DNA from: Gammaproteobacteria bacterium
GTDB taxonomy: Bacteria; Pseudomonadota; Gammaproteobacteria; Xanthomonadales; SZUA-36
Assembly (NCBI GenBank): GCA_024279945.1
Contig: JAJRRA010000078.1
Coordinates: forward strand, 1 to 53,161
Direction of reading: 5' to 3'
DNA: 53,161 bases
The notes under the pieces are model-generated. The model did no database searches. It was not told the DNA's origin and was given only the letters and a program-made list of their open reading frames with translations. The position numbers were made by a program, and so were the translations under genes. Shown one piece after another: positions 7,650 through 16,843 of this stretch. The first letter of the stretch is position 1. The number at the start of each line of letters is the position of its first letter.

Positions 7650-8089
7650 AATTGTAATTCGCCTTCATCATTGAATGGAAGGCTACCACCTTTTCGATAG
7701 GCCAGAGCCTGGGCGCTTGCCAGTTGGCGATCATCAGCTTCTTCAAATACGCGAACTTCGTAGAGTGCGGTCTTTCGGGTCGCATTTACCTCCCTGGCCT
7801 CAGCGATCAACCATGAATCCGGGCGTGCAGCGGCAAAGAAATATGTGCTCACCTGCTGGGCCACGGCCACTTCACCACGAGCGTTGCAGGCAAGTTGGAA
7901 AGCTTCATCCAGAAGTGAAAATACTGCTCCTCCATGCAGCATCCCGAAAATATTTTGCATAGCCGGCTTAAACTGCATCCTGACCCGAGCGTAGCCGGGT
8001 TCTATTTCCAACACCTCGATCCCAAGCAAGCCGGGATAGGGTTCTTTCTTACAACGCGCCCATAAACGCTCAAGTGTACCTTTAAGCAT
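7646..8089 (-). CDS. PaaI-type hotdog thioesterase
   Basis: A 147-aa hotdog-fold protein with the PaaI/YbgC-like signature MLHGGAVFSLLDEAFQLACN (about 50-69), where the HGG loop and the following acidic residue form the active site. It should hydrolyse an acyl-CoA. Its ATG overlaps the stop of the acylase gene as TGATG, so it is translationally coupled to it, and the ligase gene starts 45 bp downstream. A ligase and a thioesterase side by side suggest control of one acyl-CoA pool. The stop codon is part of a REP-like element. Confidence 0.85.
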   Translation of the reverse strand: MLKGTLERLWARCKKEPYPGLLGIEVLEIEPGYARVRMQFKPAMQNIFGMLHGGAVFSLLDEAFQLACNARGEVAVAQQVSTYFFAAARPDSWLIAEAREVNATRKTALYEVRVFEEADDRQLASAQALAYRKGGSLPFNDEGELQL

Positions 8090-10470
8090 CAGTACTCCAG
8101 CACAATTTCTGATTTTTTATTGGCCTCAACATCTTCAGCGTAAAACCACATCCGTTTTCTCCCGAAGCTGTTGTACAGGTCGAATTGATCCTTGTAATGG
8201 GAGTTTTTCTTACCTGCCGGACTGACAAACGCACTCTGTCCCGGCGGCGTCACCTCCCATCCGATAATGGCGTTTTCCCGCATAACAATCATATTATTTT
8301 CAGTGCCCCGGTTTTGTTCGATGGGCGCGGTAATAAGTTCATCACCACCGGCCTGGGGAATACCGAGGAAATTGATATTGGAAAACGGTCTTTTCGCTAC
8401 CGGTAATCGCCACGCTGCAACAACATCACCCTGCTCCTGCGCCAGTAGATCGAGGGTCTCGAAAAGCGCCCCCGTAATAACATCGGATGCGTTCTCACCA
8501 TTGAGCAAATCATACTCACCCCGGCCGGACAAGGACTCGATTACTGCCTTCATCCCGGCCTGGATGTTGGTACCCGCGCCGCTTGGAGTGTCTGCAGTAG
8601 GATATCCTGTTGCAGCAAATGGCCCAAAGACATCACCAAGGTCGTCACTCAACACATTGTTAAGTAATACGCCCACGAAACGACGAAAAATAGCGGTTGC
8701 GGCGCCATCGTAATTGCCATCCTGATCGCTATCCAGTGACTGCCGATTCCAGTTCTGAAGAATGTCGTTCACCGTTTTCAATCGCTCGTCATCCTGATCC
8801 CGGACCGCTGTTTCGATCAGCGGCAAAAGATACGCGGCGTGCACGTCAGCGTATGAACTCATGGTCAATAATGCCCAGGCCTGATCGGCTGTGAATGAAT
8901 CACCTTGATCCAGCGCAGTATTCAGAATGTCGACGCGGTCCGCTTCGGACCAACTGAAGAAGAAAAAATCTGGGTTCATCACACCCTGGCCGGGTTTGTT
9001 ATTCCAATTAGCCAAAAAACCGCTGCCCGGATTCTTGACATGGGGATTGGCCACATCGACCGACATACGCGAAAGCCAATCCATGCTGCCATCACCGGTC
9101 ACAGGAAAACGATTGTCATGGCCAGCCACCCGTTGCGGGTAGCGACCGCCAAAAAAATAGCCGATATTACCGTGGACATCGGCAAAATACATATTGACGT
9201 TAATCGACGACCGGGCCGCTTCAGCTTCCCATGACTCAAAATCACCTGCCCATGTTGCTGCAACCCAGGCCAGCAGAGTTTCCAGTTCACGGCCTTCCCA
9301 GGCCCGGTGTTTTGCGTAATAAATACCGGCGTCAGAATCCTGATGGATGATGGGACCATGCACTGGACGATAGACGTCGATATTGACGTCTTCACCGCCA
9401 CGAACCCGGATCGTCTCAAGCCGATGCTGCAATTTCCGGTATTTCCCTTTGTACAAATATTGACCCGGATCGTCCGGCTTAAGCTGCTCGGCATAAATAT
9501 CAACAATATCACCACCGGCCCAGGTACTACCCCAGCCTATCGATTGGTTATGCCCGAACATGATCATGGGATAGGCACAAGGCGTATTGCCAACGATATC
9601 GATTCCGGCAGCGTGCATGCCAACAGAATAAACATAAGCCGGGTTGAACCAACCGAACTGAGGACCGTTGACGAGAATGGAATTTGCATCCTCGACTTTA
9701 TCCTTGCCGATGACATAACAATTACTCATGCCGGTCGTTGTCGGCGCGGAAAAAACCAGGTAATTGGCTGGAACAGCCATTTCCCCATACGTGGGGGCGA
9801 GATTATCCGGTACGGGTACTGACCAGTCATCGCGGGGAATCGTTGTCGGCGCATTATTGGTAAAACGGGGGTTCAACTGGTCAAATATAGCCTTACCCGC
9901 AAGTTCACCGTGCTGAGCAATCAGCGATTGCCGTATCTTCAAATTATCCAGTTCGGTATTGAAGTCGCCATAACGATTCGCCATCGTGCCGACGAATATC
10001 ATCACCACATCGTAAGGAGTCCAGTCAGCCGGCTCAAATCCATTATCGATAAACTGTTTTGGCATCAATTCGCCGGCATTTGCACGAATTTCAGCGAGCC
10101 AGGCATTCATTCCCGCAGCGAAACCGGCAAAGATATCCCGGTCCTTATCAGCGAGCGCATCCAGTTGACGACGTATGGAAGCCGGATCAAACAAGCTGCG
10201 GGTTCCCTTGTCGTAATCCAGATAGTCTGCTCCGAGCACCTCGGCAACCGTGCCCTGGGTGCTGCGCCGGGTCATTTCCATCTGGAACAGGCGATCCTGG
10301 GCAACAGCGTAACCGTAGCCGTAGTAGAGCCCATAAATCTCATCTGCATAGATATGCGGCACACCATAACTATCACGCAGCAGACGAACCTGGTTTGGCG
10401 TGTCCTGCGTTGCCGTGCCAGCACAAGCGACCAGCGACAAAACCATGATTGATACCAGTACTTTCTTCAT
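8089..10470 (-). CDS. Penicillin-acylase-family N-terminal nucleophile hydrolase, predicted lipoprotein
   Basis: A 793-aa precursor of the penicillin G acylase / acyl-homoserine-lactone acylase family, which hydrolyses amide bonds of N-acyl compounds. The first 18 residues form a lipoprotein signal with lipobox LVAC, so the enzyme is likely anchored in the outer membrane or periplasm. The autoproteolytic junction is TTTGMSNCYVIGKDK, making Ser249 the predicted N-terminal nucleophile after cleavage into alpha (1-248) and beta chains. Conserved beta-chain motifs include FGHNQSIGWG and the Asn in FLANWNNKP. I chose ATG 10470, which opens the signal peptide, over TTG 10494, which sits in the preceding terminator. 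Substrate class is inferred only: N-acyl amino acids, AHLs or acyl amides. Confidence 0.88.
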   Translation of the reverse strand: MKKVLVSIMVLSLVACAGTATQDTPNQVRLLRDSYGVPHIYADEIYGLYYGYGYAVAQDRLFQMEMTRRSTQGTVAEVLGADYLDYDKGTRSLFDPASIRRQLDALADKDRDIFAGFAAGMNAWLAEIRANAGELMPKQFIDNGFEPADWTPYDVVMIFVGTMANRYGDFNTELDNLKIRQSLIAQHGELAGKAIFDQLNPRFTNNAPTTIPRDDWSVPVPDNLAPTYGEMAVPANYLVFSAPTTTGMSNCYVIGKDKVEDANSILVNGPQFGWFNPAYVYSVGMHAAGIDIVGNTPCAYPMIMFGHNQSIGWGSTWAGGDIVDIYAEQLKPDDPGQYLYKGKYRKLQHRLETIRVRGGEDVNIDVYRPVHGPIIHQDSDAGIYYAKHRAWEGRELETLLAWVAATWAGDFESWEAEAARSSINVNMYFADVHGNIGYFFGGRYPQRVAGHDNRFPVTGDGSMDWLSRMSVDVANPHVKNPGSGFLANWNNKPGQGVMNPDFFFFSWSEADRVDILNTALDQGDSFTADQAWALLTMSSYADVHAAYLLPLIETAVRDQDDERLKTVNDILQNWNRQSLDSDQDGNYDGAATAIFRRFVGVLLNNVLSDDLGDVFGPFAATGYPTADTPSGAGTNIQAGMKAVIESLSGRGEYDLLNGENASDVITGALFETLDLLAQEQGDVVAAWRLPVAKRPFSNINFLGIPQAGGDELITAPIEQNRGTENNMIVMRENAIIGWEVTPPGQSAFVSPAGKKNSHYKDQFDLYNSFGRKRMWFYAEDVEANKKSEIVLEY

Positions 10471-10492
10471 CTGTCTAATTTCCACCATCCAC

Positions 10493-10516
10493 AAAAAAGG
10501 GTGCGCAAGCGCACCC
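10493..10516 (-). terminator. Rho-independent terminator of the TonB receptor gene
   Basis: On the minus strand an 8-bp perfect stem GGGTGCGC/GCGCACCC with a two-base loop is followed by six T. It lies directly after the receptor gene and before the acylase start, so the acylase gene needs its own promoter or readthrough. Confidence 0.85.
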
Positions 10517-10539
10517 TCTTTTATTAAGGAACACCTTAA

Positions 10540-12840
10540 TTACCGGATGTTCCAGGTCGCAGTTATGCCGTAGGTTCTCGGCGGACCCCAGACACCGATC
10601 ACACCAGGGCCAATCACGTAAGTGTGAGCGAAGTAGTCTTCATCCGTGAGATTCTTGCCCCACAAGGCAACTTCCCACTGGCCATTCGTGCTGGTCCAGC
10701 CAATACGAGCGTCCAGCAGGTCCTGCTCATCGAGTACCGTCGCTGTGAACAGGTAGTCGTTAAGCTGTTCATCAATGTGGCTGAATTCGAGATGGAAAGC
10801 CCATTCACCTATGCCGCTTGGCAGGAAATAATCCGCCATGATGTTGTATGAGGTTTTCGGAGCCTGGCGCAGTTCCGTACCGGATAAGTCTTTCCCATTG
10901 ATAATCAGGTCATTGGCCTCGGTATCGAGCAAGGCCAGATTACCGGAAATCTGGAACCCTTCAGTAATCAGCCAGGTAAATTCGGTCTCAAGTCCATAAA
11001 TATCGGCTGAACCCACATTGGTGGTAATAAAAGTGCCAAAAGCCGAACCTGGAACGGGACCAAAACGCACGATCTGCAGATCCTGATAGTCCATGTAAAA
11101 ACCCGTCATATTGAACCGCAAGGTGTTATTGAAGAAGTCACCCTTCATGCCAAGTTCGTAATTCCAGGCAGTTTCCTGACCCACCGGGTTGCTTGCTACA
11201 GACTCAATACCCTGAGATCCCGCAAAACCACCGCTCTTGAATCCCTTGGAAATCGTTGCGAAGAACATCAAGTCGTCACTCTGGTAATACTGCGCGGCAA
11301 TCTTGGGTGAGAAGTCATTCCAACTGCCCGATGGATTGACCTCAAAAGCCTCGGCGATGATGTTCAGGCTACCGCCCACGCCACCGCACTCCGCGAAGTT
11401 CTCAAACTGCGTGCCAATAATTGACGGGTCATTGTCCCTGACCAGATCGCAGTTGACTGAAATAGCGGTATAGTCCTTCTTATCAGTGGTATAACGCCCG
11501 CCGAGCGTGAAACTCCACTTGTCATTGGGCCGCCAGGTGCCTTCGGCGTAGGCGGCGTAACTGTCCGTCTTGTTTGCGGTATATGCGTACTCGTTACCAA
11601 TAATGGCTTGTGAGCCGGGATCGGTCATACGAAAGGGATTACTGGGGTCGCCAAAGGTACCGGCCTTTGTGATACGGAAAATCTCGGTGCGTTTGGTGTC
11701 TTCATTCAGGTAGTAAAGGCCGGCCGTATACTGGAAGTTACCGTCAAGCATGGAAGTCCAGCGCAGTTCCTGGGAAAAGGTATCGATGGATTCAACAATG
11801 TCATCGATCACTTCGTCAAACGGTAAACCAATAGCGCCGAGCGGTGCACCAACCGAGGGCATTTCCCAATCGGTATCAGCCTTACGAAACGCAGTGATCG
11901 TGGTCAGCAACCCCTGGCCGAATTCAATGTCACCCTGCAAGCTTATGCCGTAGGCTTTCCGGTTGGAGAAACCATCCCTGGAGATTGCCGTTTCCCTGGG
12001 GCCGCCCCCACCATTGGCTGCCAGTATTTGCAGCAATGGTGCGCGATTGACCACGGGTGTCCTGCCCATGTCATCGCGATTGTCTTCCATCCAGTCAGAA
12101 GAAACCAGCCACTGTGAAGCATCCGTTGTAAATTTCAACTGTCCACGGACCGATGTCTGATCCTCGTTTTGTATATCCTTGTTCAGGATGACGTTCCGCA
12201 CGAAACCATCGTGTTCTCTGTGGGTAAAGGAAATTTTTCCGGCCAGATTCTCAGAGAGAGGACCACTGACCAGGCCACGGTAACGCAGGATGCCTTCATT
12301 GCCGACAGTGGCTCCCACCTTGGCGACCAGTTCATCGGACGGCTTCAGTGTGGTGACGTTTATCGCACCGCCAATCGCGTTGCGGCCAAACAGCGTGCCC
12401 TGCGGACCACGCAGGACCTCAATCCGCTCCAGGTCAAACATATCGAAATTGATGGCAGCGCTTCGGCCAATATAGACACCGTCGAGAAACAGCGCCACGG
12501 AATTATCCAGCCCGGCGCCATCGTCAGCCGAACTGACACCGCGCAGGGAAATAATCGCCTGACCAGGCGCAAACTCACCGTAGGTCATGCCGGGAACGCG
12601 ATAAGCGATGGTTGTCGGATCAAAAATATCGGACCGCTCCATATCTGCACCGCTGATTGCGGTGACGGATATCGGGATATCCTGGATGTTCTCCGTGCGA
12701 TGGGTGGCTGTGACCAAAACCTCCTCTAACTGCCAATTGTCCTTGTCTTCTTCATTATCGTCTGCGTTAGCGGTGCCCAATAGGGCAACAGCCGCCAGCA
12801 GTCCTATACCATACTTCAAGATTTCGCTTTTTTTAGTCAC
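10540..12840 (-). CDS. TonB-dependent outer-membrane receptor
   Basis: A 766-aa precursor for active uptake of a bulky nutrient across the outer membrane. The signal peptide (KSEILKYGIGLLAAVALLGTANA) is followed by the TonB box LEEVLVTA, a plug domain with DIPISVTAISG, SLRGVSSADDG and LDGVYIGRSAA, the plug end LRGPQGTLFGRNAIGGAIN, and a 22-strand barrel ending in a terminal aromatic-rich strand (GITATWNIR). GTG 12840 is taken as start because GAGGG lies nine bases upstream and the signal peptide begins right there; longer frames upstream lack a ribosome binding site. The FecA-like sigma signalling domain is absent. The substrate is probably the amide or ester handled by the adjacent hydrolases. 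Confidence 0.92.
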   Translation of the reverse strand: MTKKSEILKYGIGLLAAVALLGTANADDNEEDKDNWQLEEVLVTATHRTENIQDIPISVTAISGADMERSDIFDPTTIAYRVPGMTYGEFAPGQAIISLRGVSSADDGAGLDNSVALFLDGVYIGRSAAINFDMFDLERIEVLRGPQGTLFGRNAIGGAINVTTLKPSDELVAKVGATVGNEGILRYRGLVSGPLSENLAGKISFTHREHDGFVRNVILNKDIQNEDQTSVRGQLKFTTDASQWLVSSDWMEDNRDDMGRTPVVNRAPLLQILAANGGGGPRETAISRDGFSNRKAYGISLQGDIEFGQGLLTTITAFRKADTDWEMPSVGAPLGAIGLPFDEVIDDIVESIDTFSQELRWTSMLDGNFQYTAGLYYLNEDTKRTEIFRITKAGTFGDPSNPFRMTDPGSQAIIGNEYAYTANKTDSYAAYAEGTWRPNDKWSFTLGGRYTTDKKDYTAISVNCDLVRDNDPSIIGTQFENFAECGGVGGSLNIIAEAFEVNPSGSWNDFSPKIAAQYYQSDDLMFFATISKGFKSGGFAGSQGIESVASNPVGQETAWNYELGMKGDFFNNTLRFNMTGFYMDYQDLQIVRFGPVPGSAFGTFITTNVGSADIYGLETEFTWLITEGFQISGNLALLDTEANDLIINGKDLSGTELRQAPKTSYNIMADYFLPSGIGEWAFHLEFSHIDEQLNDYLFTATVLDEQDLLDARIGWTSTNGQWEVALWGKNLTDEDYFAHTYVIGPGVIGVWGPPRTYGITATWNIR

Positions 12841-13113
12841 TGTTATTTCCCTCGTAAACAGGTTAGCCATCATTTTTATACCACAAAAACATTTTATGTC
12901 TAAAATAAACATGAAAAACTACACGATCATGGTTCCATATTTCACTATGTCCATGCTGAAGCGATTGGCGTTGTTATTTTAAGTGTCCCCGACAATATGA
13001 TACAAGAAATCAAAATATTTTTTTGATTCTGTAACACTAGCCCTAAGGCTGTCAATAGGCTGTCCATATAAAAGTGGACAATTAATGCATTGAGTTGACA
13101 CTCAGCCCCCTGT
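12841..13113. promoter_or_regulatory. Intergenic region with an inverted repeat upstream of the receptor gene
   Basis: TGTCCA (13061-13066) and TGGACA (13075-13080) form a 6-bp inverted repeat spaced by eight bases, about 220 bp upstream of the receptor start. It resembles a dimeric repressor site. The remaining AT-rich sequence (about 12900-13060) likely holds the receptor promoter, but I cannot assign -35/-10 boxes with confidence. Confidence 0.4.
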
Positions 13114-14649
13114 TCAAGGGCTGTTTTGCGGCGGTCGCCCGTCAAAGCCGATGATGCGCTCCAGCGTACGAGCCACAGCCAGAAGATGGCGATCGGTTTG
13201 CTCTGCTCCGTCAATTTCCATACCTACCGGCAGACCGGATGTCGTCAGGCCAACCGGCAGGCTTAAGCCGGGTAACGCGGCAATTGATGCCGGATCGGTA
13301 TTGTGGATATAGCTCAGCAGTGTTGGAACCTGCTCACCGTTCAGGTCAACCGTTTCCATACTGCCCGCTATCGGACGGGCCGGCAGAATGGTGGTTGGAA
13401 AAATGATTGCATCAAGTTTCCAGCTTGCAAAAAGCTCCCGGAAATTCTTTCTGAGTTGCTCCCGGGCTTCCAGAGCCGCTGCATAAACTTCATCCGTCAC
13501 GCTGCCCTCACCAGCCACGGCAGCAAACACGCCATGTACATCGGGGCTGGCAACGGCCCCCGCCAACTCGTTGAAGCCGACACCGGTACCAAATTTCTCC
13601 AGATAAGCGGGCATATCCCGGGCAACTTCATAAAGCGCGATCGGAAATGCGCTCCTTTCCAGCAAATCACCAATATCTGCAACTTCAACCTCGATCAATT
13701 GCACGCCGGCGTCCGCAAGCTGGGTCAGGCTTGCTTCGACAACGGCGGCTGTCTCTGGGTCGAGGTTCTGATAATAAAATGCACGCGGTACACCGAGCCG
13801 TATTTTATCGGCCGCTATTGCCGTTACCGGTTCGGCATCCGCCACAATAACGCCATCCAGCAGAATCAGGTCAGAAACCGTGCGTGACAGCAAACCGACC
13901 GTGTCGCGGGTATGTGAGATCGGCGTAACCGCCGTGGACGGATAACGCCCGGAACTGGGGCGAAAACCGACAATGCCGGTTAATGAAGAGGGAATGCGAA
14001 CGGAGCCACCCGTATCGGTACCCAGTCCGGCCGCTACGATCCCGGCTGAGATCGCACTGGCTGTTCCACCGCTGCTGCCGCCCGGAATCAGACGGGCATC
14101 AAAGGGATTCTTCACAGCACCGAAAGCCGCATTGTTGCTTGTAATCCCGAATGCAAGCTCGTGCAGATTCGTCTTCCCAAGAATAATGGCTCCGGCGGCT
14201 TCAAGCCGCTCAACAACACCGTTACTGGCCGTCGGCACAAATTCCCTGAGGCTCGGCGTACCGGCTGTATTAGGCAGCCCGGCAACGTGGATGTTGTCTT
14301 TCACGACCAGGGGAATACCGTGCAAAGGCCCAAGAACCTCGCCACCAGCACGTAATTGATCCAGTTCATCCGCCCGGGCTGCGGCACCCTCAGCATCCAG
14401 CGTGATAAACACATTCAGCTCGGCAAACTGCCGGGCGCGCGAAATGGAATCAGAGACGATTGCTGCACTGGTGGTGTCCCCGGCCTTCATCATGGTCGAT
14501 AAAATTTCAATATCGGGGTAGATCGGTGTGGGGACGGGTGCCCTGGGGTTGGCGGGCGCAACTGCTGTCTGATCGGGGGCAGGTGATTTCGAACAGTCTG
14601 ATACTGACAATGCCAGTATTAGCGCCGCTAAAATATAATATGCTTTCAA
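13114..14649 (-). CDS. Amidase-signature hydrolase, predicted lipoprotein
   Basis: A 511-aa amidase-signature enzyme with a full Ser-cisSer-Lys triad: Lys117 in PLVVKDN, cis-Ser193 in PGGSSGG, and the nucleophile Ser216 in DTGGSVRIP. It hydrolyses carboxylic amides. The N-terminus is a signal sequence ending in the lipobox-like VSDCS (Cys19), which is unusual for this mostly cytoplasmic family and places it in the periplasm. TTG 14649 is favoured over TTG 14661 because GGAG lies just upstream and Lys follows Met, as in a signal peptide. The next genes downstream are the TonB receptor and the acylase, suggesting a shared extracytoplasmic amide-degrading role. Confidence 0.86.
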   Translation of the reverse strand: MKAYYILAALILALSVSDCSKSPAPDQTAVAPANPRAPVPTPIYPDIEILSTMMKAGDTTSAAIVSDSISRARQFAELNVFITLDAEGAAARADELDQLRAGGEVLGPLHGIPLVVKDNIHVAGLPNTAGTPSLREFVPTASNGVVERLEAAGAIILGKTNLHELAFGITSNNAAFGAVKNPFDARLIPGGSSGGTASAISAGIVAAGLGTDTGGSVRIPSSLTGIVGFRPSSGRYPSTAVTPISHTRDTVGLLSRTVSDLILLDGVIVADAEPVTAIAADKIRLGVPRAFYYQNLDPETAAVVEASLTQLADAGVQLIEVEVADIGDLLERSAFPIALYEVARDMPAYLEKFGTGVGFNELAGAVASPDVHGVFAAVAGEGSVTDEVYAAALEAREQLRKNFRELFASWKLDAIIFPTTILPARPIAGSMETVDLNGEQVPTLLSYIHNTDPASIAALPGLSLPVGLTTSGLPVGMEIDGAEQTDRHLLAVARTLERIIGFDGRPPQNSP

Positions 14650-14676
14650 GGGCCTCTCCAATTAGGGAGCATAATT

Positions 14677-14700
14677 GTAAGAGGTCCCTTGGGACCGACC
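14677..14700 (+). repeat. REP-like hairpin (GTAAGAG family)
   Basis: GTAAGAG followed by stem GGTCCC, TT, stem GGGACC and GACC. Together with the oppositely oriented copy at 14713-14734 it forms a head-to-head pair. Confidence 0.8.
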
Positions 14701-14712
14701 GCTCTGTAATGG

Positions 14713-14734
14713 TCGCCCGCAAGCGGGCTCTTAC
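14713..14734 (-). repeat. REP-like hairpin (GTAAGAG family)
   Basis: On the minus strand GTAAGAG is followed by stem CCCGC, TT, GCGGG and CGA. Its TAA is the stop codon of the activator ATPase gene (14731-15624). Confidence 0.8.
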
Positions 14735-15624
14735 AGGGATAATTTCACATCGATCTCGCTTTGGGAAAACTTCTGAGCCTGCTTCTCAGCCAGTCCACGG
14801 CCAAACAGGGCGGCGCCATAGGCGCCACAATACTGTGCATTTTCAACCAGAACCGTACGCTGATCCGGCAATTTTTCTTTGAACATATCCATCAAAACCG
14901 GATTATAATTCATCACACCGCCGGAAAACACGACCGTATCAGTGGTCAGGCTGGTCATTTCCAGAATTCGCTGAACCACCGAAGCATAGAGCGCATGGAT
15001 CAGATTTTCCAGACGCTCACCGTGCATCAATATCTTTATGACTTCCTGGCCCGAGAACACCGTGCAATAGCTGTTAAGCGTCATTTCCTTGTCGTGTGCC
15101 CGGGCAAGACCGGTCAGGTCTTCGAGCTTCACTTCAAGGCGATGCGCCAGTTCCTCAATGAAGGCGCCGGTTCCGGCCGCACATTTGCGATTGATCACAA
15201 ACTGACCGACGCGGCCATCATGTACTTCGATGACCTTGGAATCCTGGCCACCGATATCAACAATAGTGTAGGGACCTTCCAATTGCAGCAAGCGTTGCGC
15301 ACCAAGAAAATGCGCGCTGATTTCGGTCAGTTTTCCGTCGGCAAATTTGATATGGTTTCTGCCATAACCGGTGGCAACCAGGGTATGGTTTTCCTTCAAG
15401 CCTTGCAGATCATCCGTCAACGGCGACAAGCCTGAATCTTCACCTGCCAGAGGTTTGCAAACATGCTCCATCAACGGGAACAGTGTGCGCCCGATCCGCT
15501 TGTGCAAAATCGTCCCCTCGCTATCGCACACGCAAACCTTGATCTGCGTGCTGCCGCAGTCCACACCCCAGTAAAGATGCTCCTGCTTGCTTGTTGTATC
15601 CGCTGTCATGCCAGCGTTATCCAT
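14731..15624 (-). CDS. BcrA/BadF/HgdC-family activator ATPase
   Basis: A 297-aa ASKHA ATPase that activates a 2-hydroxyacyl-CoA dehydratase, benzoyl-CoA reductase or double-cubane protein by ATP-driven electron transfer. Motifs: GVDCGSTQIKVCV (phosphate 1), TIVDIGGQDSKVI, the bridging cluster segment NRKCAAGTGAFIEELA and the second cluster Cys in LNSYCTVFSGQEVI, then VVFSGGVMNYNP and YCGAYGAALFG. It has an extra 18-residue N-terminus before the first strand. The gene begins one base after the stop of the 15626-16810 gene, so the two form a couple like E. coli yjiM-yjiL. It is distinct from the bcrD at 43-885. Confidence 0.9.
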   Translation of the reverse strand: MDNAGMTADTTSKQEHLYWGVDCGSTQIKVCVCDSEGTILHKRIGRTLFPLMEHVCKPLAGEDSGLSPLTDDLQGLKENHTLVATGYGRNHIKFADGKLTEISAHFLGAQRLLQLEGPYTIVDIGGQDSKVIEVHDGRVGQFVINRKCAAGTGAFIEELAHRLEVKLEDLTGLARAHDKEMTLNSYCTVFSGQEVIKILMHGERLENLIHALYASVVQRILEMTSLTTDTVVFSGGVMNYNPVLMDMFKEKLPDQRTVLVENAQYCGAYGAALFGRGLAEKQAQKFSQSEIDVKLSL

Positions 15625-15625
15625 A

Positions 15626-16810
15626 TCAAAGTGTCTCTACAAAGGCCTCGATTACCGTGGCTGACTGCTCATCCGAGAAACAGCGCAGATCACACAGATC
15701 ACCGTTGATTATAACGGCAGGAATTCCACTGTCCCGCAAACGGGCCGGCAAATTGTACTGGCTGTTGCTGTTGTTCGGACAGGTCTTGGCATCGTGGAAA
15801 ACCACGCCATCAATGGCGTATTCATCCACCAGTTTACGGATGTAGTCTTCCTTGTAACGGTCGTTGCGGTTGATAAATATTTTTAGGTAGGCTCTGGCCA
15901 TGCTGGGCAGAGGGGCTTCCGGATCAAAATCGGAAAATATCCAGCTATTGCAATAAGTCGAGGCCACCACACAGGCATTGTTGCTCTTGAATAACTCGGA
16001 CATGGCCCGCAAACGGCCCCATACCGGCATGCCGTCCCAATAAATACGCTTGGTCTCGCCGGGAACCGCCGCCTCGTGAGCCGCTACTTTTTCCCTGAGT
16101 TCTGCGAGCAGGGAGCGGTAGTAATCGCGCGCAATTTCGGTCCCGCGCAATACCACGATGGGACCCATATAGATGGTGCCGTCGAAAAAAGTCAGTGGAC
16201 TGGGTCGGGCCGTTGCGGTCTCCAGTACTTCCGCCCACAGATCAGTCGCCTCCTTGGACAGGGCGCAAGCCTCGCGCAGAGCCTCGGGGTCCAGTGCCTT
16301 GCCCTGGATTTTCTCTAGCAATTCAATCAGTTCTTCAAACTGCGCTACTACGTCATCAACATGGCTTGCCTCAACCTCGGGCAGGTGGGTCGGCGGATGA
16401 ATACCGAATACCGGCACATCAAACTCGCGGGCAAAATATTCGAACCAGTGCATCACGTCTTTGCACTGGTTGGTGTTGTACACCAACACATCCGGGCGCG
16501 GAGTCGTCTCAATGCCGTAGGCTTTTGTCAGTGGCGTAATGCCTTTGAGATAGGCGCCGACATCACTGGTCAGATAACTGCAGATATCCGGTGAGTAACC
16601 GAAGGCATTGGCCTTGGGGATCGTGTCCATGCACACCCGGGTAGCACCCAGCATGGCACCGTGATTCTCCGGAAAAAACACCTCAAAACCCATGGCGCGC
16701 AAAATTTCGGCAGGACCGACCGAGGTACACCATGCGACTTTACGCGCAGGGTCTTTTGACGCCTGGTCCAGATCAAGGAAATAATCCTTCATGACCTGTT
16801 TCATATCCAT
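15626..16810 (-). CDS. BcrC/HgdB-family catalytic subunit (2-hydroxyacyl-CoA dehydratase D superfamily)
   Basis: A 394-aa cytoplasmic Fe-S protein of the family containing BcrB/BcrC, HgdA/HgdB and double-cubane cluster proteins. The N-terminus KVAWCTSVGPAEILRAMGFE and the segment DICSYLTSDVG are close in style to benzoyl-CoA reductase subunits. Cys candidates for cluster binding occur in WCTSVG, DICSY, NQCKD, TYCNSW, KTCPNNSN and DLCDLRC. The genes for two homologous subunits normally occur together, but here only one stands with one activator ATPase. That is the arrangement of YjiM/YjiL and double-cubane systems, suggesting a homodimer. The reaction cannot be assigned; the adjacent acyl-CoA ligase suggests a CoA thioester substrate. 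Confidence 0.88.
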   Translation of the reverse strand: MDMKQVMKDYFLDLDQASKDPARKVAWCTSVGPAEILRAMGFEVFFPENHGAMLGATRVCMDTIPKANAFGYSPDICSYLTSDVGAYLKGITPLTKAYGIETTPRPDVLVYNTNQCKDVMHWFEYFAREFDVPVFGIHPPTHLPEVEASHVDDVVAQFEELIELLEKIQGKALDPEALREACALSKEATDLWAEVLETATARPSPLTFFDGTIYMGPIVVLRGTEIARDYYRSLLAELREKVAAHEAAVPGETKRIYWDGMPVWGRLRAMSELFKSNNACVVASTYCNSWIFSDFDPEAPLPSMARAYLKIFINRNDRYKEDYIRKLVDEYAIDGVVFHDAKTCPNNSNSQYNLPARLRDSGIPAVIINGDLCDLRCFSDEQSATVIEAFVETL

Positions 16811-16843
16811 GTCAGACCTCTTTTGCCTCTTTATTCATGCCGC

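Noticed and set aside
10493-10516. Another member of the GTAAGAG hairpin family
   Set aside because: The stem GGGTGCGC resembles family stems but there is no GTAAGAG head, and a run of six T follows on the minus strand, so it is a normal terminator.
13103-13127. Terminator hairpin CAGCCC/GGGCTG followed by TTTT
   Set aside because: The T run is on the plus strand, where no gene ends, and the stem overlaps the 3' end of the minus-strand amidase gene.
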